A DNA stretch of 64,000 bases from CAYFWF01 sp964346815 (GCA_964346815.1 CAYFWF010000031.1:26954-90953), one strand, 5' to 3'; positions 18,583 to 28,576 are shown, counted from the first letter of the stretch. Notes: generated from the sequence alone by a model not told the origin. Numbers and translations: made by a program.

Positions 18583-19221
18583 TTAGCCGTTTATAAGTGT
18601 CTGAGATCTTTTGAAAAAATCGAAGACAATCTTTTCGATCTCCATATAGATCTCTTCCTCTGAGCGGGAAGCATCTATATGAAATATATTTTTGTCCTTT
18701 AACTTTCTGAAGATTTCTCTGACTTTATTGAGGTAGCCTTCCTGTTCGAAGAGCGGGTCTCTCTTCTGTCTGTCTTTCTCGATACGCCTGAGCCCCTCTC
18801 TGGGAGTTGCATCCAGAATAAATACCAGATCAGGTTTTACAGCAAATTCCTCGTTCATTTTTTGGATCATGGTGGGATCTATTCCTCTTGCTCCCTGATA
18901 GGCAATGGTCGAATAATAATATCTGTCCAGTACGATGATTTTATTCTGCTCAAGAGCAGGCCTCAGGTTCTTCGCCACATTCTCCTTTCTGTCCTTCTGG
19001 AAGAGCTCGAGCTCCTCCGCAGCAGAAAGCGAATCCGCAAGCGCTGCTTTTCTCTTGATCTCCCGCCCCCATCGGCTGTCCGAGGGCTCCCGGAAATAAA
19101 CGGCAGGATATCCTTTTTTCTTCAGGGTCTTTAAGAGCCTTTTGGCCTGGGTGGTTTTGCCAGTCCCATCGATCCCGTCAAGAACGATCAGAGCTCCTCT
19201 TCTCCTGGCGGGTTCAGACAT
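18583..19221 (-). CDS. tmk: Thymidylate kinase
   Basis: The 212-residue dTMP kinase has the P-loop DGIDGTGKTTQAKRL (residues 15-29), the substrate-binding DRYYYSTIAYQGARGID and the lid region RIEKDRQKRDPLFEQ. Length is typical for the family (200-215). It supplies dTDP for DNA synthesis. It lies upstream of the PBP gene on the same strand with a 125-bp gap. The N-terminal MSEPARRRG adds a few residues before the P-loop strand, so the exact start is uncertain. Confidence 0.95.
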   Translation of the reverse strand: MSEPARRRGALIVLDGIDGTGKTTQAKRLLKTLKKKGYPAVYFREPSDSRWGREIKRKAALADSLSAAEELELFQKDRKENVAKNLRPALEQNKIIVLDRYYYSTIAYQGARGIDPTMIQKMNEEFAVKPDLVFILDATPREGLRRIEKDRQKRDPLFEQEGYLNKVREIFRKLKDKNIFHIDASRSEEEIYMEIEKIVFDFFKRSQTLING

Positions 19222-19390
19222 TGATGGCCCTGTTGACTCTCGACATTTCTCAAAATTATACCAAAACCGTAGAAGTTATCAATGCATCTGAACGCTTCAT
19301 GAAAATGCTGCTTCTTTTTACCTCGGCGAGTCAAGCTTACCTGTCTAGGTCGGGTCAGTGCTGAAGCAGCAAGCAAGTGGCCCAAGAAGA

Positions 19391-19475
19391 CGTCGTTGCG
19401 AGGAGTGTAATGACTTGGCAATCATGAGTGGATAACGCAATATTTAAAGATCGCCACGTTTCACTCGCGATGACA
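19391..19475. repeat. Dispersed palindromic repeat, copy 2
   Basis: The left arm (cgttgcgaggag...ttggcaatc) and right arm (gatcgccacg...ctcgcgatgaca) are imperfect inverted copies. The right arm matches copy 1 (1202-1234) apart from a 6-nt gap. The flanking sequence is unrelated to that of copy 1, so this is a mobile or amplified short element and not a duplicated region. Confidence 0.7.
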
Positions 19476-19603
19476 GTGTCAGCGAAGTCAATGTCGGTCC
19501 AACCTAGCTCTACTATCCAAGAACAATCCGGATATAATATGGTAAGGGATGGATGGAAGCTGCAACTTTTAACTATGATTATAGTTATTAATAGGTGGTT
19601 CGA

Positions 19604-19632
19604 TTGAAATTTAAGCACAGGTGTGCTAATTT
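19604..19632 (+). promoter_or_regulatory. Candidate sigma-70 promoter for the HtrA-dapF operon
   Basis: TTGAAA (19604-19609), a 17-bp spacer and TAATTT (19627-19632) lie 28 bp before the ATG at 19661. It is a moderate match judged by eye. Confidence 0.4.
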
Positions 19633-19660
19633 ATATTTTCATCCCGAAGGAGGAACAAAA

Positions 19661-21157
19661 ATGAAGAGGACTTTGTTCATCGCTCTTTTTAGCTTTTTCT
19701 TAGGCGTATTTTTAGCAGGTATGATCTTCGTCTATCTTCCAGAGAAAGACACACCGGATAATTATCTGGCCGAAACAGATTCTCCCTCGCTCACTTCGAA
19801 TCTTTATGCGAATCCGCTGCCTCAATCAAAGCCCGAATATGACTTTGCAACCATCGCAGCAAAAGTGGCGCCGGCCGTCGTTTACATAGAAGCAGAGAGA
19901 GTGGAAAAGGTCCGGTACAGGAGTCTCCTGGATGATCCCTTTTTCGAAGATTTCTGGAGATTCTTCGGGGAACCGAGAGAGCGAGAACAAGAACGGCGTT
20001 CCACTTCTCGAGGAAGCGGCTTTTTTATCAGCTCAGATGGCTATCTGGTCACCAACAATCATGTCGTGGAAAATGCTGAAAGAGTCACTCTCAGAACTCT
20101 GGACAACCAGGAATTCACGGCAAAAGTCATCGGCACCGATCCTGAAACAGATCTGGCTCTTCTCAAGGCTGACAAAAAGAATCTTTCCTTTGTGAAGTTA
20201 GGGAACTCTGACCAATGCCGGCCCGGAGAATGGGTGCTGGCCCTGGGGAATCCTCTTGGATTCGAACACACGGTGACCGCAGGAATTATCAGCGCCAAGG
20301 GACGGCAGCTCTTGGGAGGCCCCAGATACCAAAATTTTATCCAGACCGATGCAGCCATCAACCCTGGAAACAGCGGGGGGCCTCTTGTGAACATGCAAGG
20401 GGAAGTTATCGGAATCAATGCCATGATCTCCACGACCACGGGAGGGAGCATCGGAATCGGATTTGCCATCCCCTCTACCCTGGCAAGAAAAGTCGTTCAG
20501 CAGCTCAAGGAAAAAGGGCGTGTGGTCCGCGGTTATCTGGGTGTCAGAGGCATATATCCTGTAGACGAACAAACAGCAAAAAGCATGGATCTGGATGTGA
20601 ACCATGGAGCATTGATTATGAAAGTAGAGCCAGGAACTCCGGCTGATAAGGCCGGAATGAAGCCCTATGACGTGATCGTGGAGATCGATGGTGAGTCCAT
20701 AAAAGATCCCACCGATTTGAGCTTCAAGGTTGCGGATATTCCTCCTGGGACCACAGTGAACATCAAAGTTCTCCGGAAGGGAGGAGAAGAGAAAATCCTG
20801 AAAGTCAAGATCGCCGAACTGGAGTCGGAAGAAGAGCCTGCAGCCGCACCTCAAACCAGCAAAGACCTCGGTTTTGAGGTCAGGGAAATGACTCCCCGGC
20901 TTGCCAGGCGGTACGGATACAGGACCGATGAAGGATTGATCATCCTCGAGATCGAGCAGTCGAGCGAAGCTTACAGAAAAGGCATCCGTCAGGGCGATAT
21001 CATCCTCGAGGTCAATCAGGAAAAAATGGAAAGCATCGAAGATTGGGAGAAAATTCTGAAAAAAGCCGAACCTGGAGATGCGATTATGCTGCTGCTCCGC
21101 AGGGAGCAGAACGGTGAATCCGCAGATTTCATCCAAACCATAAGTATACCTGAATGA
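19661..21157 (+). CDS. Do/DegQ-like periplasmic serine protease (HtrA family)
   Basis: The 498-residue protein starts at 19661, where GGAGG lies 7 bp upstream; the frame is open further but lacks a ribosome binding site. An N-terminal hydrophobic segment (about 3-23) anchors or exports it. The trypsin-like domain has the triad: His in VTNNHVVENA, Asp in PETDLALLK, Ser in NPGNSGGPL. Two PDZ domains follow (about 290-385 and 400-495). It degrades or refolds misfolded envelope proteins. The stop overlaps the dapF start by 4 bp (ATGA), so the two are translationally coupled. Confidence 0.95.
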   Translation: MKRTLFIALFSFFLGVFLAGMIFVYLPEKDTPDNYLAETDSPSLTSNLYANPLPQSKPEYDFATIAAKVAPAVVYIEAERVEKVRYRSLLDDPFFEDFWRFFGEPREREQERRSTSRGSGFFISSDGYLVTNNHVVENAERVTLRTLDNQEFTAKVIGTDPETDLALLKADKKNLSFVKLGNSDQCRPGEWVLALGNPLGFEHTVTAGIISAKGRQLLGGPRYQNFIQTDAAINPGNSGGPLVNMQGEVIGINAMISTTTGGSIGIGFAIPSTLARKVVQQLKEKGRVVRGYLGVRGIYPVDEQTAKSMDLDVNHGALIMKVEPGTPADKAGMKPYDVIVEIDGESIKDPTDLSFKVADIPPGTTVNIKVLRKGGEEKILKVKIAELESEEEPAAAPQTSKDLGFEVREMTPRLARRYGYRTDEGLIILEIEQSSEAYRKGIRQGDIILEVNQEKMESIEDWEKILKKAEPGDAIMLLLRREQNGESADFIQTISIPE

Positions 21158-22005
21158 AATTCACCAAAATCCATTCCCTCGGAAACGACTTCCTGATCGT
21201 GGAGGAGGGAAAGATCAAACGCAGGGAAGACATACCCAGCCTGGCACTGCAAATATGCGAACGTCACACAGGCGCAGGGGCTGATGGCTTGCTCGTGATC
21301 TCCATCAAAGACAAGAATAAAGGCCTGGTTAATTTCCGGGTGTTCAATGCCGACGGAACAGAAGCTGAAATGTCCGGAAACGGATTGAGATGTGCGGCCA
21401 CCTACCTCTATTACCATAGAAAAATCGAGTCTTCCCGAATCATGTTCCATACCACTGCGGGCACCAGAGAGTGCAAACTCATCAAGAGAGGCGATACCCA
21501 GTATCATTTTCAAGTCGAAATGGGAATTCCTTTGCTGAGTTCACATGATATTCCCTTCTATGATGGCTCTGTTCATAAAAAAATTATCGATTACCCTCTC
21601 ACTATCAACCAAAAAATCTATCCTATCACGGTTGTCTCGCTCGGAAACCCTCACTGCGCCCTGTTTTTCGATCGTTTCCCGGCTCGGATCGAATGGCATC
21701 AGATCGGGAGGGAAATCGAGCTCCATCCCTTTTTCCTCAAGAAAACGAACGTCGAATTCATCAAGGTTCTGAACAGAAAAGAGATCGAAGTCCTTTTCTG
21801 GGAGAGAGGAGTGGGAGAGACCCTCTCCTCAGGGAGCGGGAGCTGTGCGGCTGCTGTGGCATCTATTCTCAAGGAGATGACCGATAAAAGAGTCCAGGTG
21901 AGAACGAGCATGGGTGTACTCGAGGTGGAGTGGAAAAAAGAAAAAGTCTATCAGTCAGGCCCTTCTGAGGTCGTATTCGAAGGTAATTATATCGCTCTTC
22001 AATAG
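21154..22005 (+). CDS. dapF: Diaminopimelate epimerase
   Basis: The 283-residue enzyme converts LL- to meso-diaminopimelate for lysine and peptidoglycan synthesis. The two catalytic cysteines sit in the family motifs MSGNGLRCAA (near residue 77) and GSGSCAAAV (near residue 230). The N-terminal FTKIHSLGNDFLI is typical. It overlaps the HtrA stop by 4 bp, and its last 7 bp overlap the convergent porin gene. Length is normal. Confidence 0.96.
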   Translation: MKFTKIHSLGNDFLIVEEGKIKRREDIPSLALQICERHTGAGADGLLVISIKDKNKGLVNFRVFNADGTEAEMSGNGLRCAATYLYYHRKIESSRIMFHTTAGTRECKLIKRGDTQYHFQVEMGIPLLSSHDIPFYDGSVHKKIIDYPLTINQKIYPITVVSLGNPHCALFFDRFPARIEWHQIGREIELHPFFLKKTNVEFIKVLNRKEIEVLFWERGVGETLSSGSGSCAAAVASILKEMTDKRVQVRTSMGVLEVEWKKEKVYQSGPSEVVFEGNYIALQ

Positions 22006-23231
22006 GAATAGGAGATGCCTATTCCTACGATCGAAACATTCAGATTGTATCTCTCCATCAATGGGATCCCGAATTGAGAGACGGTCTTTTCCCTCTCTTT
22101 TCCAAAGCCCCGGACAAAGGCGAAATCGATGCTCATCCTCCCTGTCCGATAGCCGATCCCTCCCAATAGAGTGAATTTATCCACGTCGATGTTGTTTATG
22201 CTGAGTGTTTCTACAGGTGTGGCTGCTCGATCGATTCCCATGCCTCCTCGAAGGGCTAGCCCGCTGGGAAGAAGGTATTCCATGCCCGCCCGTACGATGA
22301 GAATATCATGGAAGTTCAACTTCTCGATGACATTTAAATCATAAGTGGTCATAGCGGTAGGCTGATCCACGCTGGGAATTCCCTTTATGGTCTTATCGAC
22401 CGTATCCAGTGCCGACCACATGGTGTATTGAGCACTGGAGGTGAACAGTAAAGAATCAGAGAGTTTATAGGCGAAACCCATTTCAATATCCCAGGGGAGA
22501 TTGAAGCTGGTCTCTGAATCGAGGTTCAGATTTACTATACCGAATCCGGGGGCATATGTGGAGATCGAAGTCGTCCCGGACAGATTCATCTTCGCGGGTC
22601 CGCGGATACTGAGCCCGAAAGATGCTCTTTCCGAGGGCCTGTACATCAAACCCAATCCAGCCGTAAGGGCGCTTCCGCTCTCATCGGCTTTCATAGGGCC
22701 AAATGTATCAGCAATCGTGTCGACCTCCAGGGTAGAATAGTAATAATTGAGGTTGAATCCGACAGAAAGCTGCTCGTTCAACTGATAGGATAGAGTCGGC
22801 GTAACAGAAACGACCCCTAAGTGAGATTTGAGCGGTACGCCTAATTGATCCTCCTTCCAGTCAACACCACCTCCAGCATAAGGGATATAAACCCCCAGTC
22901 CGATGGTCAATCGTTCATTTGTCTGGTAAGTGAAGAAAAGCTGTGGGATGGATGCATTGTACTGGCTCTCTACTCTTGTTCCTGAAGGAGTGACATATTC
23001 ATGTGTTGGCCAAACGTAGAATCCATCGATGGTAAGGTTCAGTCTGTTCTCCTGGAAAACCAGTCCAGCGGGATTGTAATATATGGCACTTGCATCATCG
23101 GCTAAACCCGCAAATGCCGCACCCATCGCTATGGCTCTGGCTCCCATGAGGGTGTTGTTCCATCCGCCACCCCAAAGGCCGCAGGCACAGAAGAGAATCG
23201 CACACAGGGAAATGATCGTTTTTTTTCTCAT
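21999..23231 (-). CDS. FadL/OmpP1/TodX-type outer-membrane transport protein
   Basis: The 410-residue protein is a 14-strand beta-barrel of the FadL family, which takes up hydrophobic compounds across the outer membrane. The start at 23231 has GAGGAGGGG upstream and gives a signal peptide ending near GGGW. The mature N-terminus has the family hallmark GARAIAMGAAFAGLADDAS followed by AIYYNPAGLVF (the NPAG motif). The C-terminal strand ends in ...SIVGIGISYSY with a terminal aromatic, as expected for BAM recognition. This gene is direct evidence for an outer membrane. Its 3' end overlaps dapF by 7 bp. Confidence 0.92.
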   Translation of the reverse strand: MRKKTIISLCAILFCACGLWGGGWNNTLMGARAIAMGAAFAGLADDASAIYYNPAGLVFQENRLNLTIDGFYVWPTHEYVTPSGTRVESQYNASIPQLFFTYQTNERLTIGLGVYIPYAGGGVDWKEDQLGVPLKSHLGVVSVTPTLSYQLNEQLSVGFNLNYYYSTLEVDTIADTFGPMKADESGSALTAGLGLMYRPSERASFGLSIRGPAKMNLSGTTSISTYAPGFGIVNLNLDSETSFNLPWDIEMGFAYKLSDSLLFTSSAQYTMWSALDTVDKTIKGIPSVDQPTAMTTYDLNVIEKLNFHDILIVRAGMEYLLPSGLALRGGMGIDRAATPVETLSINNIDVDKFTLLGGIGYRTGRMSIDFAFVRGFGKEREKTVSQFGIPLMERYNLNVSIVGIGISYSY

Positions 23232-23272
23232 ATTCCCCTCCTCTAATTTGAATGCTTTCATCCTTTTCTATT

Positions 23273-23301
23273 TGTTTAATAAAATTGTTATTCTTTGTCA
23301 A
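23273..23301 (-). promoter_or_regulatory. Possible promoter for the FadL-type gene
   Basis: On the minus strand, TTGACA (23301-23296), a 17-bp spacer and TAAACA (23278-23273) lie 42 bp before the ATG. The -35 is perfect and the -10 is poor. Confidence 0.35.
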
Positions 23302-23465
23302 TAGCAGGATGGCTCTGTTACGAAAAGCGGGGCTCTTTTCCGTTTTACATAGGCATAACTTTCAAGCTTGCCTTTTCCATCAGAGCTAACCCACGCAAAA
23401 CGGACTCGGTTGCACCAGAGGGGGATTGATCTTTTAGGTGGCCTTTTCTCTTTTTCAGAAAAAAT

Positions 23466-24785
23466 TCAAATAACATCTATGACAACATCAGTCGTGGCAT
23501 TGCCTTTTTCGGAAAACCAGAATACCAGCTCCTTTTTCAAATCAAACCGCAAGATCCATTTCCCCTTGTTTTTCGGGGCCATGATCGAAGTTTCAAATTC
23601 GATGGTCTCTCCTGCATCGACTTCCTGAGGCAAAACGATAGTGCAAAAATCCCTGTCTTCGAGCGTGTTCTGGAAGGAAAAAAGATGTATTCCCAAAGCG
23701 ATTCTATGCGACATTCCGGCATTTATCCATTTAAAGTTGCCGGTGTTTTTCAGCCTGATGAATAAATCAAGGTTATCTTCAACATATACGAGTTTATTCA
23801 ATACACTCACTTCGATTTCACCACGATAGTCAAAATCGCCGATGGCCGGAAAAATCTCTGTGCCTGCGACGGCCTCATCTCCTTTTTTTTGAAGAACAAC
23901 ATTCACTGATGTAAAGACTGTATTCAAAAATCTAAGAATAACGTGGGGACGTTTGTCAATCTCCTCAGGCAATTTAACCCAGTTGCTGAGATATTCCTCT
24001 TCTATCCGAAGGTCGAATTCCCTAAGGGTATTAAATCCAGACTTTTTTATTAGCTCCATGAGCTCTCTGAGGAAAAAGGGTCTCACATTCGGGAGTTTAG
24101 AACTCAACGATGTAAGCTTAAGTTCTGTAGTAATAACTGCTGCTCCACCCGGTTTCAGAACCCGGTACATTTCTTTAAAGGCTCTGAGGATGTCATTTTT
24201 TGTCCCAAAATGCTCTATCGAGGAAGCGGAAAAAATGAAATCAAAAGTATCGTTAGGAAATTCCAGGTTCAGTGCATTCATTCTGATAAGATTCAATTTT
24301 TCCTTGATGTATGGAAACGGCGCATATCTTTCCACCGACGAAGGAATGTCTGTTTCATCTTCCCCTCCGTAATAGCAGCCTTCATAAAGATCGATGCCGA
24401 TAACCTTTTTCACCTTATGAGTAAGATAATAAAGAAGATGCTCTCTTCCGGCTCCAATACCCAGACACACGGACTGAGGTGTAAGAAAACCCAGCTTCTT
24501 TAAACTGTATATGATCTGTGTGTATTCCCAGTCTTTCCGATGGAAATTATGCTCATCCATCTCTCGCTTTAGCTCAGATAATGCCTGTTTCCACTGGGGG
24601 TGATAGATATCTGCGACCTGGCAGATTTTGTTTAAGGGAAGAGAATATTTCCTTTCTTCTTTGAGTTTTTCGGTTGATATGGTCTCATACAAAACTCGGC
24701 TGAAGGGCTTAAAAAGGAAATTATAAACCTTATTGGAAAAAACTATATGATTGACTCTATGTCTGGCCTTTTCAGCGAGATTCAT
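23466..24785 (-). CDS. SAM-dependent methyltransferase with C-terminal Ig-like domain
   Basis: Residues about 105-245 of 439 form a class I methyltransferase: motif I VCLGIGAGREHLLYYL, acidic motif IGIDLYEG, and FIFSASSIEHFG with MYRVLKPGGAAVITTE. Residues about 320-439 resemble the Ig-like beta-sandwich found at the C-terminus of Wzt and of other polysaccharide enzymes: RLKNTGNFKW, HRIALGIHLF, LPQEVDAGETIEF, FWFSEKGNA. That fold often binds the glycan end. The pair suggests methylation of a glycan or lipid-linked sugar. GGAGCGG lies upstream of the ATG. Its first 14 bp overlap the end of the upstream glycosyltransferase gene, so the two are coupled. Confidence 0.75.
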   Translation of the reverse strand: MNLAEKARHRVNHIVFSNKVYNFLFKPFSRVLYETISTEKLKEERKYSLPLNKICQVADIYHPQWKQALSELKREMDEHNFHRKDWEYTQIIYSLKKLGFLTPQSVCLGIGAGREHLLYYLTHKVKKVIGIDLYEGCYYGGEDETDIPSSVERYAPFPYIKEKLNLIRMNALNLEFPNDTFDFIFSASSIEHFGTKNDILRAFKEMYRVLKPGGAAVITTELKLTSLSSKLPNVRPFFLRELMELIKKSGFNTLREFDLRIEEEYLSNWVKLPEEIDKRPHVILRFLNTVFTSVNVVLQKKGDEAVAGTEIFPAIGDFDYRGEIEVSVLNKLVYVEDNLDLFIRLKNTGNFKWINAGMSHRIALGIHLFSFQNTLEDRDFCTIVLPQEVDAGETIEFETSIMAPKNKGKWILRFDLKKELVFWFSEKGNATTDVVIDVI

Positions 24786-27210
24786 TCTCGAGCCGCTCCG
24801 GATAAATGGAAAGAAAATAGGGTTTTTCTGTCAGAGGCGTCCCTGAAATATAGTGTAGATCGACAGATAAGAGATAAAGGTTGGTGTTTTTATAGCGGTA
24901 ATGCGGAGGAGTTGTGACCTCTAAGGTTCTGATCTCATTCGAAGTATTGCCTTCGAAGAGAAGCAAGTCAAAAAGCTTTATTTTTACTTTGCATACTCCC
25001 TCCAGTGTTCCGAATTCAAGTTCCAGTTTCTCGATTTGCTTCCAGGAAGTGAACTGGAAGCGGTAGTGATGGGAACTTTTCGACAGATGAAATTCACCTG
25101 GATTTCTCATTCTTGAGAATCGGTCCAGAGTGTAAAATCCGATGTTTTTACTGGGAGAATAAATCACCTCAACAGGAGATATGAGAGCCTTACGGGGAAA
25201 AAGCGAAAACCAAAGAAAGAGGACTATGGAACCTGCCAGAACGAGGGCTGCCGGGATAGGTAGATTCCTAGGTATATGGAGGCTTTTTCTGTATGCGTAA
25301 CCCAAGACAAATAAAAGAATGAGCGCCAGCCAAACATAATTAGGAATGTATCCGATATTGTTGACCTTTATAAAAGAGGGAAGGATCCCGGGAAGATAGA
25401 AATAAAGATTGCTCAATGAGATAAATAATTCTGAGCCTCTAAATGTGTACTCATGAGTCGTGGGCTGATACAGAAAAGAAGGATTTTGCAGCAGCAGTAC
25501 AGGGATGACAAGACTGACCAGATAGGAAATCCAGAATAAACCCGAGTACAGCTTTTTTCGGTTATGAACAAAAAAGTAACCCACGAGAATAAATCCTGTC
25601 CAGGAAAGACATGTGAGAATCCGTCCCTGAGGACTTCCTCCCTGCCTGTGTGCAAAAAAGGCGTAATTCAGGATGAACGGCAGAGTGATGAACAGCAGGA
25701 TAAAAAAATCTCTTTTGGATCTGCGGTAGATTTCCACCAGCCCGAGGAAAGCAAAAAAATAAAGAGGAGAATAGAGAAGCAGTCCGTCTCTCTGATCGAG
25801 AAAATAATCGAAGAAACTGTCGATTCGCAACAGAATCGGTGTTTTAAGAATGATGTCTTTGTAATTCTGGAGCGTGTTCGCTGTTATCACACCTTCATAG
25901 ATGGCGATAGGATTGAAGCTTCCATACAGCTCGTAAATGTAGTAATAATTCAATCCCAGGGAAAGAAAAGGCGGGAAAAGAAAGGCGGCGATTCTCCACC
26001 CAGCCTTGTGGTTCTTCAATAAAAAATAGCAGGATATGATCAGCAAAGGCCAAAAGATCATGTTGTATTTTAAACCGAACCAGAAAAAAAGCGATAACAA
26101 GACTCCAAGGAAGAAATAGTGGCGAAGCGAAAGAGGAGTGTTCGAACGGACTTTCCTGTAGATATACAAGGAGAAAAGAGCGATGGGAACTTCCGGATAA
26201 AGGTGGATGGCATAAAAGAGAACCGGTGCGGTGAAAGAATAGGCAAACCAAAGGGTCAGCGAAACCGATTCCTTTTTCCATCGTTCTCTGGAAAAAAGAT
26301 AGAGCTGAAGGCCCAGGAGAGAAGCCCAGATGGAAAGGCTTCCTTTCAGTATAAAGATAAGAGTTCTGCCTTCGAATAAACGGCTCAGCCAGTAAAAAGG
26401 GAGAATCAAGAAAGATATCCCTGGCTGGTTGATCGGATAGGCGTAATCCGTTCCTTTCCGGCCGAACCGGGCATAAGCTCTCAACTTGAGATCCGGGAAA
26501 TACTCTCTTGGATAAAAATGGAAATAATCGTTTTGGGCGTAATTATTGGCAACATTGATGTCTTGGTCTTGATAAAGACTGTGAGCAGTGAGGAGATAAT
26601 AAGGTTCATCCCCGGTATAAGCAAAACCCTGGGAGATTATGCAAAACGTACAGAGGTTGTACAGAACGAAGGATATCAAAAAGAGAAGGAGGAGCTTCTT
26701 TTTTCTGGAGAGGCTTTCAAAATTTTTTATGGCTCTATCCAGGACAGGCTTCAAGGCTTGATGGCGATTGAGCTGAATCAGCTTTAAACAGACTGCGGCC
26801 AGAATAATAATTGCAGCCAAGATATTCAGGCGAAGTTTGAGGTCAGAAGCAGTCAGGTAAAATTTCAGCATGAAAGGCGACAGAAGAGTGAGGCATAAGG
26901 GAAAGAAGGTTATCAGATCTTCGCGCAGGAGATAACTGTAATCCCCATCCAAGGCTCGATACTCCCATCTTGCCAGGATAATCCATAAGAAATAAAGGGA
27001 GGCAAGGATAAGGGCTGAAGCGATAACCAAATACAGAGCTGATGGATGGAATGAGTGTTCGAGGATGGTGAAGGAAGCTGTCCGGGTGAATAAATAGATA
27101 AAGTTCGCAATGCCCAGAGAAGAAGGAAGGAATACCAAGAACGCAAGGACAAGAGTGGAGCGATTTACTTTTTCCAACCCTCTCGACGTTGATTCTTTTT
27201 GTCCGGGCAT
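24772..27210 (-). CDS. Multi-pass membrane glycosyltransferase-like protein (ArnT/PMT superfamily-like)
   Basis: The 812-residue protein has about 14 membrane segments in its first 680 residues and a soluble C-terminal domain of about 130 residues with a beta-sandwich look. The first large loop contains SQGFAYTGDEPYYLLTAHSL, an acidic motif after TM4-5 in the position of the catalytic Asp/Glu of GT-C enzymes, followed by YPINQPGISFLILPFYWL. Such enzymes use polyprenyl-phosphate sugars on the outer face of the inner membrane. It overlaps the methyltransferase gene by 14 bp, which suggests a small envelope glycan modification operon. The acceptor is unknown. Confidence 0.65.
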   Translation of the reverse strand: MPGQKESTSRGLEKVNRSTLVLAFLVFLPSSLGIANFIYLFTRTASFTILEHSFHPSALYLVIASALILASLYFLWIILARWEYRALDGDYSYLLREDLITFFPLCLTLLSPFMLKFYLTASDLKLRLNILAAIIILAAVCLKLIQLNRHQALKPVLDRAIKNFESLSRKKKLLLLFLISFVLYNLCTFCIISQGFAYTGDEPYYLLTAHSLYQDQDINVANNYAQNDYFHFYPREYFPDLKLRAYARFGRKGTDYAYPINQPGISFLILPFYWLSRLFEGRTLIFILKGSLSIWASLLGLQLYLFSRERWKKESVSLTLWFAYSFTAPVLFYAIHLYPEVPIALFSLYIYRKVRSNTPLSLRHYFFLGVLLSLFFWFGLKYNMIFWPLLIISCYFLLKNHKAGWRIAAFLFPPFLSLGLNYYYIYELYGSFNPIAIYEGVITANTLQNYKDIILKTPILLRIDSFFDYFLDQRDGLLLYSPLYFFAFLGLVEIYRRSKRDFFILLFITLPFILNYAFFAHRQGGSPQGRILTCLSWTGFILVGYFFVHNRKKLYSGLFWISYLVSLVIPVLLLQNPSFLYQPTTHEYTFRGSELFISLSNLYFYLPGILPSFIKVNNIGYIPNYVWLALILLFVLGYAYRKSLHIPRNLPIPAALVLAGSIVLFLWFSLFPRKALISPVEVIYSPSKNIGFYTLDRFSRMRNPGEFHLSKSSHHYRFQFTSWKQIEKLELEFGTLEGVCKVKIKLFDLLLFEGNTSNEIRTLEVTTPPHYRYKNTNLYLLSVDLHYISGTPLTEKPYFLSIYPERLENESR

Positions 27211-27604
27211 TTATTCAGGAACTCATTGTATCTAAAAAAATTATGCAGGATGAGTCTGTTCTCGGAGACATTTCTAAACCTTTACCACAGTCCATGGGAA
27301 ATATCAATTACAAGTATTCCTGGAGTTTTGCAAATATTTGGTAATCTTTTCTTGCAGCTCAAACACAGTTTTGGCATAATTCATGTGGGGTTTCCCCAAG
27401 ACACAGTTCTTTAAGCAGGCTTTCGGACTTGGCATCTGGAGACCCCATATTCATTTATTCTTCTTAAAAGTTCCCCCAATTTATACCGATTCCAGTTGTA
27501 GATTCGTGTAATTGAATAAATGAAACGCTTATAAGCGCTTTTTATCCTTAAATTTTTGTGGGAACTTCTGGAAAAATCAGGTAATTGCGTATATTGTCAC
27601 CGAA
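27211..27604. other. Intergenic stretch without a gene
   Basis: This 394-bp AT-rich gap follows thiL and precedes the glycosyltransferase gene on the minus strand. It holds a 12-bp perfect palindrome CGCTTATAAGCG near 27526-27537 followed by a T-run on the plus side. I see no gene. A frame at 27556-27924 is antisense to thiL and is not called. Confidence 0.45.
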
Positions 27605-28572
27605 TTAAAAGTGCTGCCAGGTGTGGGGTTGGATTGTTTTTCGCCTTCCCCGGCTGTCCACCAAAAAGATCCCCTTTTCATCCAATATCTTTCCGATATA
27701 TGTCAGTCCGTACCTCTTCTTCAATCTACCGACGGAATGAAACCTGCTGGGAGGAACCGAGAAAAGAAGCTGGTAGTCTTCTCCGCCGTTCAGAGCAAAA
27801 TCAAACGCTCTCTTCTGTAAAGCACGAAGTTCAGATGAGACAGGGAGCTTCTCCCTTTCGATTTCTGCCCCGAACCCGCTTTCTTCACAGATATGGCTCA
27901 AGTCCACAGATAAACCATCGCTGATATCGATCATTGCAGAGGCTATCCGCAGTCTGGAGAGTTGCTTCCCCAGTTCCACTCGAGCCTCGGGATTCAGGAA
28001 AGCATTCAGCATCTTATCCGCCCTCTCGTCCTCCCCCAGCTTGGCTCCTCTCTTCAGAAGCAGCAGCCCTTCTCTGGCTTCTCCCAGCTTTCCAGAGACA
28101 AAAAGAAAATGTCCCGGCCTGGCTCCGCTTCTCTTTATGATATTTCTCCCTTCTCCCGTGAGTGTCACTGACAGGGTGGCCTTCTTTGCCCGGGTTACAT
28201 CCCCTCCTATAAGTTCGACCCCATACTCCTTTGCTGCTGACTTGAATCCTGTGAAGAATTTCTCGATCCATCCTGGCTCTGTCCCCGGAGGTATCCCCAG
28301 CCCTAGAAGAGCATATTTGGGCGAGGCCCCCATAGCAGCCAAGTCGCTTAAATTGACATTCAGTGCTTTCCGGCCCAAAAGGCGGGGCGGATGAAGGGAC
28401 AGGAGAAAGTGGACACCTTCCAGCAGCAGATCCTTGGTGACAAAGAGCTTTTTTCCACCGACCTCGATCACAGCCGCATCATCACCTATTCCGAGCGATA
28501 ATTCTCTTCGATGGGAGCGAAATTCGTTCCGAATGGCTTGTATAAGCTCTTTTTCCTCGAGATGATTCAGTT

Positions 28573-28576
<4 letters not shown>
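27605..28576 (-). CDS. thiL: Thiamine-monophosphate kinase
   Basis: The 323-residue enzyme makes thiamine diphosphate from thiamine phosphate. It shows the AIRS/ThiL fold markers LSLGIGDDAAVIEV (metal-binding aspartates), TKDLLLEGVHF, NLSDLAAMGASP and IDISDGLSVDLSHICEE plus NGGEDYQLLFSV. Length is typical (320-340). Its ATG overlaps the lon stop by 4 bp, so it is the last gene of the flippase-nrdR-hsp20-lon-thiL run. Confidence 0.95.

Larger units (their letters stand above)
19222..19660. other. Divergent intergenic region with repeat and promoter
   Basis: This 439-bp gap between tmk and the HtrA gene holds a second copy of the palindromic repeat (19391-19475) and a sigma-70-like promoter (19604-19632). 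No gene is seen. Confidence 0.5.
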
